A stretch of DNA of 64,000 nucleotides from Eubacterium sp. (GCA_024684035.1 JAIKXQ010000038.1:28299-92298); one strand, 5' to 3'; shown: positions 44,568-53,156, numbered from the stretch's first letter. Made by a program: numbers and translations. Notes: generated from the sequence alone by a model not told the origin.

Positions 44568-44596
44568 TTGACATTACACAGGGAAACGTATATAAT
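44568..44596 (+). promoter_or_regulatory. Consensus sigma-A promoter of greA-lysS
   Basis: A perfect TTGACA (44568-44573) and TATAAT (44591-44596) lie exactly 17 bases apart, about 90 bases before the greA start. Confidence 0.9.
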
Positions 44597-44685
44597 ATGG
44601 CAATTGCGGAATCTGCTTTTTTTGCGGATCACGCATGTTAATTAGGAAGAGTAAAATTTGTGACAAGATCGCGGGGTAAATCAAT

Positions 44686-45171
44686 ATGGCAGAACCAAAG
44701 AAAACTATTATGACTTATGCCGGTCTGAAAGCGCTCGAGAGTGAACTCGAGGATCTTCAGGTCAACAAACGTAAAGAGATCGCTGAGAAGCTGAAAGAAG
44801 CCCGCGCACAGGGTGACCTTTCAGAGAATGCCGAGTATGATGCCGCTAAGGATGAGCAGGCTCAGATCGAGGCCCGCATCGAAGAGATCGAGAACATTCT
44901 TAAGAACGCCGATGTCGTTGTGGAAGAGGAAGCTGATTCCAACACCGTAAACGTAGGCTGCAAGATCAAAGTTCTCGACAAAACCTATGACGAAGAGCTT
45001 GAATTCCAGATCGTCGGCTCCACAGAGGCCAACAGTCTGAAGGGCAAGATCTCCAATGAGTCTCCGGTCGGCCGCGCACTTCTCGGTCATGAGATCGGCG
45101 ACGTGGTTACTATCGAGACACCGGCCGGTGACGAGCAGTACGAGATCCTTGTCATCGAACGCAACGTCTGA
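44686..45171 (+). CDS. greA: Transcription elongation factor GreA
   Basis: This 161-residue protein has the N-terminal coiled coil with YAGLKALESELEDL and the tip motif DLSENAEYDAAKDEQ, whose acidic residues reach the RNA polymerase active site to stimulate cleavage of backtracked RNA. The C-terminal FKBP-like domain has SPVGRALLGHEIGDVVTIETPAG. It is preceded by a consensus promoter and followed by lysS after 112 bases. Confidence 0.97.
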   Translation: MAEPKKTIMTYAGLKALESELEDLQVNKRKEIAEKLKEARAQGDLSENAEYDAAKDEQAQIEARIEEIENILKNADVVVEEEADSNTVNVGCKIKVLDKTYDEELEFQIVGSTEANSLKGKISNESPVGRALLGHEIGDVVTIETPAGDEQYEILVIERNV

Positions 45172-45283
45172 GACATAGGATATACTTTATTCTGCAGACC
45201 GGGTTCATCCGTCCGTTCCGGCCGGGTGACCCGGTCACTTGCAGATAATCAAGACCGTGTAGGAAAAGAAAGAGGAGAAAAAA

Positions 45284-47227
45284 ATGGCTGAGCAGAACAA
45301 AAAACCTGAGCAGGATCTGAATCAGGTACTGAAAGTCCGCCGCGAGAAACTGGCAGAACTTCAGGCAGCAGGGAACGATCCCTTTGTAATCACAAAGTAC
45401 AACCAGACACATCACAGTCAGGAGATCAAAGACAACTTCGCAGATCTCGAGGAGAAGGATGTATCGATTGCCGGAAGAATCATGAGCAAACGCGTCATGG
45501 GTAAGGCATCTTTCTGCCACATCCAGGACAAACAGGGAATGATCCAGTGCTACGTTGCCCGTGACGCCCTGGGCGAGGATGAGTACAAGGCATTCAAGAA
45601 GATGGATATCGGTGATATCGTCGGAATCGAGGGCTTCGTTTTTGCCACAAAGACAGGTGAGACATCTGTTCACGCCAAAAAGATCACCCTTCTGTCCAAA
45701 TCTCTTCAGCCGCTCCCGGAGAAATTCCACGGTCTGGTAGATACCGATATCCGTTATCGCCAGAGATATGTGGATCTCATTATGAACCAGGAGGTTAAGG
45801 CAACCTTCATCAAACGTTCCGAGATCATCCGTGAAATCCGTAATTTCCTTGCAGGCCGTGACTTCATGGAAGTTGAGACACCGATGCTGGTAGACAATGC
45901 CGGCGGTGCCGCAGCAAGACCTTTCATCACACATTACAACGCCCTTGGCGAGGACAAGAAGCTCCGCATCTCTCTGGAGCTTTACCTGAAACGTCTGATC
46001 GTCGGCGGCCTTGAGCGTGTCTTCGAGATCGGCCGTGTATTCCGTAATGAGGGTCTCGACCAGAGACACAACCCGGAGTTCACACTGATGGAGCTGTACC
46101 AGGCATACACAGACTACAACGGCATGATGGAGCTGACAGAGAGCATGTTCCGTTACCTCGCCGAGAAAGTCTGCGGCACAACTACCATCCAGTACGAAGA
46201 TAAAGTCATCGACCTCGGAAAACCTTTCCGTCGCCTGACCATGGAGGACGCCATCAAAGAAGAGACCGGCATCGACTTCTCCACCATCGAGACAGACGAA
46301 GAGGCAAAAGCCCTTGCAAAAGAGAGGGGCATCGAGTATGAGGACCGCCACAAGAAGGGCGACATCGTAAACCTCTTCTTCGACGAGTTCTGCGAGGACA
46401 AGATGATCCAGCCTACCTTCATCATGGATCATCCCATCGAGATCTCTCCTCTTACAAAGAAAAAACCGGAGGATCCTTCCAAAGTTGAGCGTTTTGAGCT
46501 CTACATCAACGGTTGGGAGATGTGTAACGCTTATTCCGAGCTGAATGACCCGATCGACCAGCGCGAGCGTTTTGCCGCACAGGACGCTCTCTCCGAGCAG
46601 GGTGACGAGGAAGCTCAGCACACTGACGAGGACTTCCTGAACGCTCTGGAGATCGGTATGCCGCCTACAGGTGGTATCGGCTACGGTATCGACCGTCTCG
46701 TGATGCTCCTTACAAACAGCGCTGCCATCCGTGACGTCCTCCTCTTCCCGACGATGCGCAGCGGCAGCTCCGCAGGAAACAAGGACAAGAAGGAAGATGC
46801 TGCAGCAGAGGAGAAGACAGGTTTCTTCACTCCCAACGAGAAGATCGACTTCAGCAATGTGGCCATCGAACCTCTCTTCGAAGAGACCGTTGATTTCGAG
46901 ACTTTCAGCAAGTCAGATTTCCGTGCCGTTAAGGTAAAGGCCTGCCAGGCAGTACCGAAGTCCAAGAAGCTTCTTCAGTTCACACTGGATGACGGAAGCG
47001 GCACAGACAGAACCATCCTCTCCGGAATTCACGCGTTCTACGAGCCGGAAGAGCTGGTTGGAAAAACACTTGTTGCCATCACGAACCTGCCGCCGAGAGC
47101 TATGATGGGCATCGAGTCCTGTGGTATGCTTCTCTCCGCAGTGAACAACAAGAAGGACAGCGACGAGGAAGAGCTTCATCTGCTGATGATCGACAATCAT
47201 ATTCCTGCAGGTGCAAAACTGTACTGA
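45284..47227 (+). CDS. lysS: Lysyl-tRNA synthetase (class II) with C-terminal tRNA-binding domain
   Basis: The protein has 647 residues, some 150 longer than standard LysS. The N-terminal OB domain (VSIAGRIMSKRVMGKASF) precedes a class II core with motif 2 at FEIGRVFRNEGLDQRHNPEFT and motif 3 at GGIGYGIDRLVML. After a charged linker (about 500-535), residues about 540-647 form a second OB fold of the Arc1p/EMAP-II/MetG-beta type (FRAVKVKACQAVPKSKKLLQF, ITNLPPRAMMGIESCGMLL). This domain probably raises tRNA affinity. It is probably co-transcribed with greA. Confidence 0.95.
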   Translation: MAEQNKKPEQDLNQVLKVRREKLAELQAAGNDPFVITKYNQTHHSQEIKDNFADLEEKDVSIAGRIMSKRVMGKASFCHIQDKQGMIQCYVARDALGEDEYKAFKKMDIGDIVGIEGFVFATKTGETSVHAKKITLLSKSLQPLPEKFHGLVDTDIRYRQRYVDLIMNQEVKATFIKRSEIIREIRNFLAGRDFMEVETPMLVDNAGGAAARPFITHYNALGEDKKLRISLELYLKRLIVGGLERVFEIGRVFRNEGLDQRHNPEFTLMELYQAYTDYNGMMELTESMFRYLAEKVCGTTTIQYEDKVIDLGKPFRRLTMEDAIKEETGIDFSTIETDEEAKALAKERGIEYEDRHKKGDIVNLFFDEFCEDKMIQPTFIMDHPIEISPLTKKKPEDPSKVERFELYINGWEMCNAYSELNDPIDQRERFAAQDALSEQGDEEAQHTDEDFLNALEIGMPPTGGIGYGIDRLVMLLTNSAAIRDVLLFPTMRSGSSAGNKDKKEDAAAEEKTGFFTPNEKIDFSNVAIEPLFEETVDFETFSKSDFRAVKVKACQAVPKSKKLLQFTLDDGSGTDRTILSGIHAFYEPEELVGKTLVAITNLPPRAMMGIESCGMLLSAVNNKKDSDEEELHLLMIDNHIPAGAKLY

Positions 47228-47254
47228 TCTTACCGTTTCGGTTTTGTCCTGAAT

Positions 47255-47301
47255 AAAAGAGACCGGAGCCTGTTCACATGAACAGGCTCCGGTCTCTTTT
47301 T
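47255..47301. terminator. Bidirectional terminator between lysS and the cellulase gene
   Basis: AAAAGAGACCGGAGCCTGTTCA/TGAACAGGCTCCGGTCTCTTTTT, a perfect 22-bp stem with T tracts in both directions between convergent genes. Confidence 0.93.
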
Positions 47302-47370
47302 GTATTTCTTTATCTTGTCTTACGAAAAATCTTATGAAAGGAAGAGTTCCACGTCCAGATTGATTCTGTT

Positions 47371-49398
47371 TTATGGAAGGAAGGGTTCCCCGTCCAGATC
47401 AATTCTGTGATAGCGAAGTCTCCTGCGCTCTGCTCCAGCCGGCGTAGGTGTTGGCCGGGGTGTAGATGTGGGCCGCTGAGTCACTGTAGGCTGCGGCGTG
47501 TTTGTCGGGCGCGGTGTAGCCGTAGGCCTGGGCGTTGCCGTGGGCTTTGGCGTAGGCGTCATTCCCTGATGGTCTCCCACAGGAATCAGTCTCCATCTTT
47601 GGCAGGGATGATTGTTCCACTGATACTGCTGCACATTTGCCCCGTTGTCTGTGTAAGCGTTGATGATCTCCACGCAGCTTCTGTCTCTGGAAGCTCTGGT
47701 CACAATCTCATAGGTTCCGTCCTGATTCGGCACAAACTTGAAGTACTGTGTACTCTGGCCGTTTTTGTAATCCAGATTGATATTGGATCCGTTGTTGCCG
47801 TCATTGACGTTGAGTACCAGACTGTTGCCGTCTCCCAGACGGGAGTAGATGTAATAGTAACCCCAGTTCACCTTTTTCACGATCCATGTCTGATTAATTC
47901 CCGGATTTGCTGTAGAAGCATCCCACTGCTGTACATTGATGCCACTCTGAACGTTCTGCCCTGCAGCATCCAGGTATTTCCCGGAGTTTACATTCTGAAT
48001 CATGTAGATCTTCGACTCATCAATTTCAGCGCCGACGTAGGTGCCGTCCTCATTTCTCTCGTGACCGTCCTGCGGTAACGGTGTGGGTGTAGCTGTCGGT
48101 CTCCAGGGCTGCGGCGTAGGCGTTGCTGTCGGTCTCCAGGGCTGCGGCGTAGGTGTAGCCGTCGGTCTCCAGGGCTGCGGTGTAGGCGTTGCTGTCGGTC
48201 TCGGCGTGTTTGTCGGTCTTGGTGTGTTTGTCGGTCTCGGCGTATTGGTCGGGTGATCCTTTGTTCCCTTTCCGTAACCGTTCCATGTGATGCCATAGTT
48301 CTTCAGCATAGCCTTGAGAACGTCCGGGTAATACCAGGACAGACCGTTTCTGTTGAGCATCTTGAAGTCGCCGCCGTCATCCCAGAGGAAGCACTTGATT
48401 CCTCTCTGAGCCGCGTTCTTTGTGTAGATGTCCGCCCATTTCACACGGGTACTTGTATTGCCTTTGTCAACAGCACCGAACTCACCGATGATCACCGGCA
48501 TGCCCAGAGATTTGAATCTGCTGACCGTTCTGTCCATGAATTCATAGACGTCGTAATCGCTTCCGTAATGTGTATCCGAGTACTCTTTAAAACAGAACTT
48601 GTAAGGTGTGTAGCAGTGTACTTCCGCGATCAGTTTGTTGGGAACCGAATCTGTCGGCTTCTTGAAGTTGTTAAGCTCACTGGTCTGAACAGCTGCCGCG
48701 TAGGTGTTTGTGATCAGGACACGTTTCGCGTTGTTGCCGCCGGATTTTCTGACTGTGTCAACGAAGAGCTGATTCAGCTTGTTGCACTCCTGATAGTTCT
48801 CGTAGGATGTGTCGTTCCAGTTGGAGCTGTTGTCAATGATCTCGTTGTAGCCCTCAAACAGAAGGTGCTCATCATAGTTTTTGAAATATGACGCTACCTG
48901 CTCCCAGATTTTCACAAACTTCTGCTCATTCTGGTATGCATTGCTGGTAGTTGCTTTCAACCATCCGTGAACACCGGTGTCATGGTGTACGTTGATGATG
49001 ACGTAGGTATCATTGTCAATGGCGTAATCAACCACCTCTTTGACCCTGGCGAGCCAGTTGGAGCGGATGTTTGTTCCCTCCATGTTGTGATACCAGGTGA
49101 CAGGAATACGGATTGCGTTGATACCGGTCTCTTTTACCTTGTCGATCATGGCTTTCGTAGCCGGCGGGTTGCCCCAGAGTCTCTCGTAGGCCTGCGGAGA
49201 TCCCTTGTATCCGCCGGCTTTCTCCTCGAAACAATCCAGGTCATTTCCCAGGTTCCATCCGAAATCAATGGCGTCCACGACTTCCTGAGCCGTGACGTCT
49301 CTCATGGATGCCGCAGACACCGATTCCGTTCGAATACCTGCAAGCATGGTTGCCACCATTACCAGAATAAGTAACAGTGAAAATCTTCGTTTTCTCAT
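47371..49398 (-). CDS. Secreted GH5 endoglucanase with Thr/Pro linkers and ricin-B/CBM13-like domain
   Basis: The protein has 675 residues from the ATG at 49398, with a signal peptide ending around VSAAS. The GH5 domain (about 30-370) has FGWNLGNDLDCFEE, IRIPVTWYHN, VIINVHHDTGVHG, LLFEGYNEI (acid/base Glu), EVHCYTPYKF and VIIGEFGAVDKG (nucleophile Glu). A first linker carries four PTATPTPQPWR-type units. A ricin-B-like carbohydrate-binding domain (about 455-590; YLDAAGQNVQSG, CQRWRLIPVG) and a second PT linker follow. The protein ends AGAERRRLRYHRIDLDGEP, a motif whose coding DNA is duplicated after the stop. It should cleave beta-glucans outside the cell. Confidence 0.93.
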   Translation of the reverse strand: MRKRRFSLLLILVMVATMLAGIRTESVSAASMRDVTAQEVVDAIDFGWNLGNDLDCFEEKAGGYKGSPQAYERLWGNPPATKAMIDKVKETGINAIRIPVTWYHNMEGTNIRSNWLARVKEVVDYAIDNDTYVIINVHHDTGVHGWLKATTSNAYQNEQKFVKIWEQVASYFKNYDEHLLFEGYNEIIDNSSNWNDTSYENYQECNKLNQLFVDTVRKSGGNNAKRVLITNTYAAAVQTSELNNFKKPTDSVPNKLIAEVHCYTPYKFCFKEYSDTHYGSDYDVYEFMDRTVSRFKSLGMPVIIGEFGAVDKGNTSTRVKWADIYTKNAAQRGIKCFLWDDGGDFKMLNRNGLSWYYPDVLKAMLKNYGITWNGYGKGTKDHPTNTPRPTNTPRPTNTPRPTATPTPQPWRPTATPTPQPWRPTATPTPQPWRPTATPTPLPQDGHERNEDGTYVGAEIDESKIYMIQNVNSGKYLDAAGQNVQSGINVQQWDASTANPGINQTWIVKKVNWGYYYIYSRLGDGNSLVLNVNDGNNGSNINLDYKNGQSTQYFKFVPNQDGTYEIVTRASRDRSCVEIINAYTDNGANVQQYQWNNHPCQRWRLIPVGDHQGMTPTPKPTATPRPTATPRPTNTPQPTVTQRPTSTPRPTPTPAGAERRRLRYHRIDLDGEPFLP
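48090..48250 (-). repeat. In-gene tandem repeats encoding the PT linker
   Basis: About 33-base units (CTCCAGGGCTGCGGCGTAGG on plus) repeat roughly four times and encode ATPTPQPWRPT. A shorter array of TNTPRP units adjoins. Copy number is likely to vary between strains. Confidence 0.85.
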
Positions 49399-49720
49399 CT
49401 TTTCTTGTAAAAACCTCCATAAAATTTTTTTTACGAACACTTATTTTGTCAACTTTATCATATTCTATATATTATCTGATTTCTCATTTTATAATTGGAA
49501 AAATCACAGATTGTTGCAATCTGCGCAATATTATCAGATAAGAAAGGTTATTATCTGACATAAAAAGCATGATTTTAACGCTGCGGTTGTCTTTTTTTCT
49601 CAAAAAAGGTATAATGCGCAAGTCTAATCTATGAACAGATAAAACGTAATTTTTATTACACAGAAACATGTCCGGATGCCCCGGATCATCGGATCATACA
49701 GATCAGACAGTTCCTTATAG
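49399..49720. other. AT-rich divergent intergenic region
   Basis: This region lies between the divergent cellulase and SprT-like genes. It has three TTATCTGA/TCAGATAA boxes (about 49472, 49530, 49551) and a hairpin CAGATTGTTGCAATCTG (about 49507-49523). A TTGACA (minus) at about 49446-49451 may serve the cellulase gene. The boxes look like regulator sites; the regulator is unknown. Confidence 0.45.
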
Positions 49721-49773
49721 CGGTCGAAAAATAACTCGACGTATGCGACGAGTTATTTAAAAACCGTTATACT
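49721..49773 (+). promoter_or_regulatory. Palindrome and -10 box before the SprT-like gene
   Basis: CGGT..AAATAACTCG-ACGTATGCGA-CGAGTTATTT..ACCG is a perfect 10+4 bp dyad (49721-49766) that runs into TATACT (49768-49773). The -35 position is poor, which suggests the dyad binds a regulator. Confidence 0.5.
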
Positions 49774-49805
49774 AGAAAACTGCGTACACAAAAAGGACAG
49801 GCAGC

Positions 49806-50519
49806 ATGCATACAGAACATCCGCTCCTCTCAAAGGAGCTCATTCGTCAGCTTGAAAACGAAATACCAACCCTCACGCTGGAAATCCGCGCCCTCTATCA
49901 AAAGCTTGATCAGAAACTGAATCTGAAAGGCGCACTGGTTCCCATCACCTTCGGCTTTGAAACCGAGACCCTGGGCTCCTATACGCCGGCCGGTGAGGGT
50001 ATAGAGGAACAGTTTCACTTCTCTCTTCTCTTCGCCGGATACATGGACGCCGTGAAGATCACCAGAGAAGACCGGACGGATCTCTTTCTTCACGAATATG
50101 CCCACTACATGCAGTACAACATGGAGATTCCTAAAGAGCACACCTGGAAGCCCGGAAAGCACGGGAGCGCGTGGAAATACTGCTGTTCTCTCATCGGAGC
50201 CGCGCCGAGTGAATACTACCGTTTCAACAAGGGCCGTGAAAAACACGACTATAAAAAGGAGCTGCGGAATCCCTGGTCGGATCCCAACGCGGCTCTTCGC
50301 GACATCCGGCGCAGAGAGCGGGAATACCAGAACAGCAGGAACAGTACCGTGCGTTTCTCTGTGGGGGACGTCATCACACACCCGGATTTTGGCGAGGGAA
50401 TCGTCACAGACGTCACCCGTCTGGAATCCTCGGTCCGCCTGACCATTCAGTTTGCGGACCGGATCCGGAAAATCGACCAGAAATGGCTCCTCCGCAGCGC
50501 TTACAAAAAGCCTCAGTGA
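49806..50519 (+). CDS. SprT-like zinc metalloprotein with C-terminal Tudor-like module
   Basis: This 237-residue cytoplasmic protein has the zincin motif LFLHEYAHYMQ (about 98-108) and HGSAWKYCC downstream (about 125), the HExxH...HGxxW arrangement of SprT-like minigluzincins. Its C terminus (about 183-225) reads FSVGDVITHPDFGEGIVTDV, the small FGxGxV barrel also seen in the unknown protein at 10.2-11.4 kb. SprT-like enzymes in other organisms act on DNA-bound proteins. The role here, perhaps protein-DNA crosslink or unfolded-protein processing, is inferred. Confidence 0.8.
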   Translation: MHTEHPLLSKELIRQLENEIPTLTLEIRALYQKLDQKLNLKGALVPITFGFETETLGSYTPAGEGIEEQFHFSLLFAGYMDAVKITREDRTDLFLHEYAHYMQYNMEIPKEHTWKPGKHGSAWKYCCSLIGAAPSEYYRFNKGREKHDYKKELRNPWSDPNAALRDIRRREREYQNSRNSTVRFSVGDVITHPDFGEGIVTDVTRLESSVRLTIQFADRIRKIDQKWLLRSAYKKPQ

Positions 50520-50593
50520 ACTTGTCATTTCCTCTGTTTTTCTTTAAAATAGAAGCTATTCGACAGCATTTTTTCAATCGGAGGTTTTTTCTT

Positions 50594-50938
50594 ATGGAAC
50601 AACAGCAACGGGATGAACTCGTCCGCCGCAAGAAGCATCTGGAGGACGAGTCTTACATTGTTTCAAAAAAATTATTCAAACAGGAGTACAATCTGGCACT
50701 GATGCGCGGCGTGAGTATTCTCTCACTGGTGCTCATCATCCTCTTTGGTACTCTGACCATTTTTAATCCCTGGTGTCTGAAGGTCGTGCTCACCGCAGCC
50801 ATCATCGGCATCATCTTCTTTATCTGTTCCATCTTCTACAAGAAGCGTCTCATGCGCGGCCGTATTACACGGGAGGAACTGCGCCAGCAGTACTCTTCTG
50901 TGTGCCGTCAGCTCGACGCGTCCGACGCCAACAGCTGA
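50594..50938 (+). CDS. Small two-helix membrane protein, unknown function
   Basis: The protein has 114 residues from the ATG at 50594 (GGAGG upstream at about 50580); the track's 50483 start overlaps the previous gene. It has a charged N-terminal coiled-coil-like segment (about 1-30), two adjacent hydrophobic helices at about 38-60 and 63-83, and a basic C terminus. It lies between the SprT-like and LCP genes on the same strand. No function is recognised. Confidence 0.7.
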   Translation: MEQQQRDELVRRKKHLEDESYIVSKKLFKQEYNLALMRGVSILSLVLIILFGTLTIFNPWCLKVVLTAAIIGIIFFICSIFYKKRLMRGRITREELRQQYSSVCRQLDASDANS

Positions 50939-51003
50939 GGCGAACAATGAAGATTCTTTACTGACGGCCGGAAATACGTTTACAATCCGTTAAGGAGAAG
51001 CTC

Positions 51004-52590
51004 ATGAACAAATCCAACAATGACACAGATTCCATTTACATCGCAGAATATAATGCAGGTCTCACGGTTTCATCCACACCTTCCTCTACAGGGTACGGCA
51101 ATGCTCAGGTGGATCCGGAAGAGGAACACCTGAATTATTATCAGCGCATGCAGCGGGAGAAGCAGCGTGCCGAAGGAAAACTCCCCGCCGGGAATTCTGT
51201 GAAGTATAAGACTGCTCCCGAGAAGAAAAAGCGGGATCCCCTGGATGATACCTGCCGGCGCGAGGACCCGGAGCTGATGGAGGACGACGATCTCGATTAC
51301 TGTGATCCGGGCGACACCTACGACTTCGGACTCTTCTCTCCCAAAAAGCAGAAGAAGAAAACGGACGACATCCGGAAGAATCGCCGGAAAGACCCGGATG
51401 ATCGGGACGAACGCCCACGCAAGAAGAAGAAAAAGCGCAAACTGCGCCGCATCATTCTGAGCGTCCTTCTTGTATTCGCAGGACTTTTCGCCGCCTTCAT
51501 GCTCTTCCTGCTCGTGGCCTTCAACCGGCTGAACCGGACAGATCCGGTGGCTGACGCCAAGGCCGACGAGGTTACTAGAGCAGCGGGCATAACCCCTTAT
51601 CACGAGGCAGGGGTCATGAACATTCTTCTGATCGGTCAGGACGCGAGAAACGGAGAGACCCAGACCAGGTCTGACTCCATGATCATCGCCAGCCTGAATG
51701 TGAAGAAACATCAGATCACCCTCACCTCTCTGATGAGAGATATGTACGTACCCATCTCCGGCTATGAGGCCAACAAGCTGAACGCCGCCTTTGCCTACGG
51801 CGGCATGGAGACCATCGACGAGACCATTCAGGAACAGTTCGGCATCGACATCGACGGAAACGCCGTCGTTGACTTCAACGGCTTCCTGGAGGCTCTGACC
51901 TCCGTCGGTGATCTTTCCATCGACCTCTCCTACGAAGAAGCCGACTATCTGAATCAGAATCCTGCTCTCGGAGAAAACAATGACCGCATCGAGGGTGTCA
52001 CCTGGGATCTGTCCCCCGGCGTCAACTCACTGACTCCGAAACAGGCTCTCGCCTACAGCCGTATGCGTTACGTGGGAAATTCCGACTGGGATCGTGTCAA
52101 CAGACAGAAGAAAGTAATCCAGGCCGCCTTCTCGAAGGTAAAGCACAACCCCTTCAAGCTGATGCAGGTGATGAACGAGGCTGCGCCAAGTATCACCACC
52201 GATATGACCAACGGCTACCTCTACCGCGCCTTCTTCTACGCCCTCTTCTGCGGAACGGAGATGAAGACCCACACCATCCCCGGTGACGGCGAATTCACCG
52301 CTGATACCGTAGACGGGATGTCCGTACTGATGCCGGATCTGCCGGCCTGCAGACAGTCTCTGATCAATATCATCTACGGAGACGGAACTGCGGACACCGT
52401 GGATACCACTACTTCACCGGCACAGACCAACGACGATAACTATGGAGGAAACGGAGGCGAGGACACCGGAAATTCTCCTGTGGAGGGAGATTACGACGGC
52501 GACGGCTATCCGGATTCCTGGGGCGACAACATCGATCAGGAGGACGCCGACGGCGACGGTATCCCGGATGTCTGGGGAAATTCCTGGTAA
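51004..52590 (+). CDS. LytR-CpsA-Psr family glycopolymer ligase with Ca-binding-like tail
   Basis: This 528-residue protein has a long charged cytoplasmic N terminus (about 1-150, ending in KKKKKRKLRR), one helix at about 155-180 and an outer LCP domain. LCP motifs are MNILLIGQDARNGETQTRSDSMIIASL, the conserved Arg/Asp set in SLMRDMYVPI, and LAYSRMRYVGNSDWDRVNRQKKV. It would attach teichoic acid or capsule to peptidoglycan. The C terminus carries two DxDGDGxPDxWG repeats resembling thrombospondin-3/EF-type calcium loops, which is unusual for LCP proteins. Confidence 0.92.
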   Translation: MNKSNNDTDSIYIAEYNAGLTVSSTPSSTGYGNAQVDPEEEHLNYYQRMQREKQRAEGKLPAGNSVKYKTAPEKKKRDPLDDTCRREDPELMEDDDLDYCDPGDTYDFGLFSPKKQKKKTDDIRKNRRKDPDDRDERPRKKKKKRKLRRIILSVLLVFAGLFAAFMLFLLVAFNRLNRTDPVADAKADEVTRAAGITPYHEAGVMNILLIGQDARNGETQTRSDSMIIASLNVKKHQITLTSLMRDMYVPISGYEANKLNAAFAYGGMETIDETIQEQFGIDIDGNAVVDFNGFLEALTSVGDLSIDLSYEEADYLNQNPALGENNDRIEGVTWDLSPGVNSLTPKQALAYSRMRYVGNSDWDRVNRQKKVIQAAFSKVKHNPFKLMQVMNEAAPSITTDMTNGYLYRAFFYALFCGTEMKTHTIPGDGEFTADTVDGMSVLMPDLPACRQSLINIIYGDGTADTVDTTTSPAQTNDDNYGGNGGEDTGNSPVEGDYDGDGYPDSWGDNIDQEDADGDGIPDVWGNSW

Positions 52591-52709
52591 ACACCGGAAT
52601 TCAAACAAATAATCCTTTGCAGATATCCGGTTCGGTCACATAAAAACACAAAAATCTGATACCGGACAGGTCACAAAAGCCAACCAAACTGTGTTGCAAA
52701 AATATCATA

Positions 52710-52750
52710 ATCCTGCGGTTCCGCCAAAGCCGGTTCCGCAGGATTATTTT
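52710..52750 (+). terminator. Terminator of LCP gene
   Basis: AATCCTGCGGTTCCGCC-AAA-GCCGGTTCCGCAGGATTATTTT on plus, 120 bases past the stop. Confidence 0.75.
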
Positions 52751-52803
52751 AATGTCCATTTCCAAAAATCCGCATAAAATAAAGGAATATGCCATCCCGA
52801 TAT

Positions 52804-52957
52804 CGAAATCGTTTTCTTTTCAAGCACAAACGTTTTCGTGTCCAAAGTGTTATTATTTAACATGTATCGTTTACATATTGTTCATTTTTAGCTCAAACTA
52901 TAGTCATAAATCTATTGTATATTCAAATTGTACTAAACAAGAAGCAAACGCTTTAAA
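52804..52957. promoter_or_regulatory. Orphan cluster of LacI/CcpA-type operators in AT-rich DNA
   Basis: There are three palindromic AAACG/CGTTT sites: CGAAATCGTTTTC (52804-52816), ACAAACGTTTTCGTG (52826-52840) and GCAAACGCTTTAAAC (52944-52958), in DNA much more AT-rich than its neighbours. No gene in the gap obviously uses them. A terminator at 53004-53037 lies just downstream on plus, so a short transcript is possible. A 20-codon minus frame starting MKKFKAFASC also lies here and has no recognised relative. Confidence 0.5.
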
Positions 52958-53003
52958 CTTTTTCATATCGCCGGTCTTCGGATCGGTAACTCCCCCCTCA
53001 TAG

Positions 53004-53037
53004 AAAAGCCGAATCGGATCATCCGATTCGGCTTTTT
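53004..53037. terminator. Stand-alone intrinsic terminator
   Basis: AAAAGCCGAATCGGATCATCCGATTCGGCTTTTTG, a perfect 13-bp stem with T tract on plus. No plus gene lies directly upstream, which supports a short untranslated transcript or a lost gene. Confidence 0.75.
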
Positions 53038-53098
53038 GTTTTGTCTCGTGGAAGATTCGGAGGAATTTTCTATTGAGAGAACAAAGTCCGCAAGCGGA
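53037..53098. repeat. Family I hairpin repeat, copy 6
   Basis: TGTTTTGTCTCGTGGAAGATTC-GGAG-GAATTTTCTATTGAGAG, then AGTCCGCAAGCGGACT, the same end hairpin as in copy 1. It abuts a terminator. Confidence 0.75.
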
Positions 53099-53156
53099 CT
53101 TCGACTCCCCCATCCCCTCAATCCTGAGGGGAGCACAGCAGGACGAAAGGCGCGCG

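Noticed and set aside
45152-46621. 489-residue minus-strand ORF
   Set aside because: Shadow of lysS, rich in Leu, Val and Cys with no coherent motif.
48090-48250. Possible CRISPR-like array
   Set aside because: The ~33-base repeats are contiguous, in frame and encode the Thr/Pro linker; there are no unique spacers.
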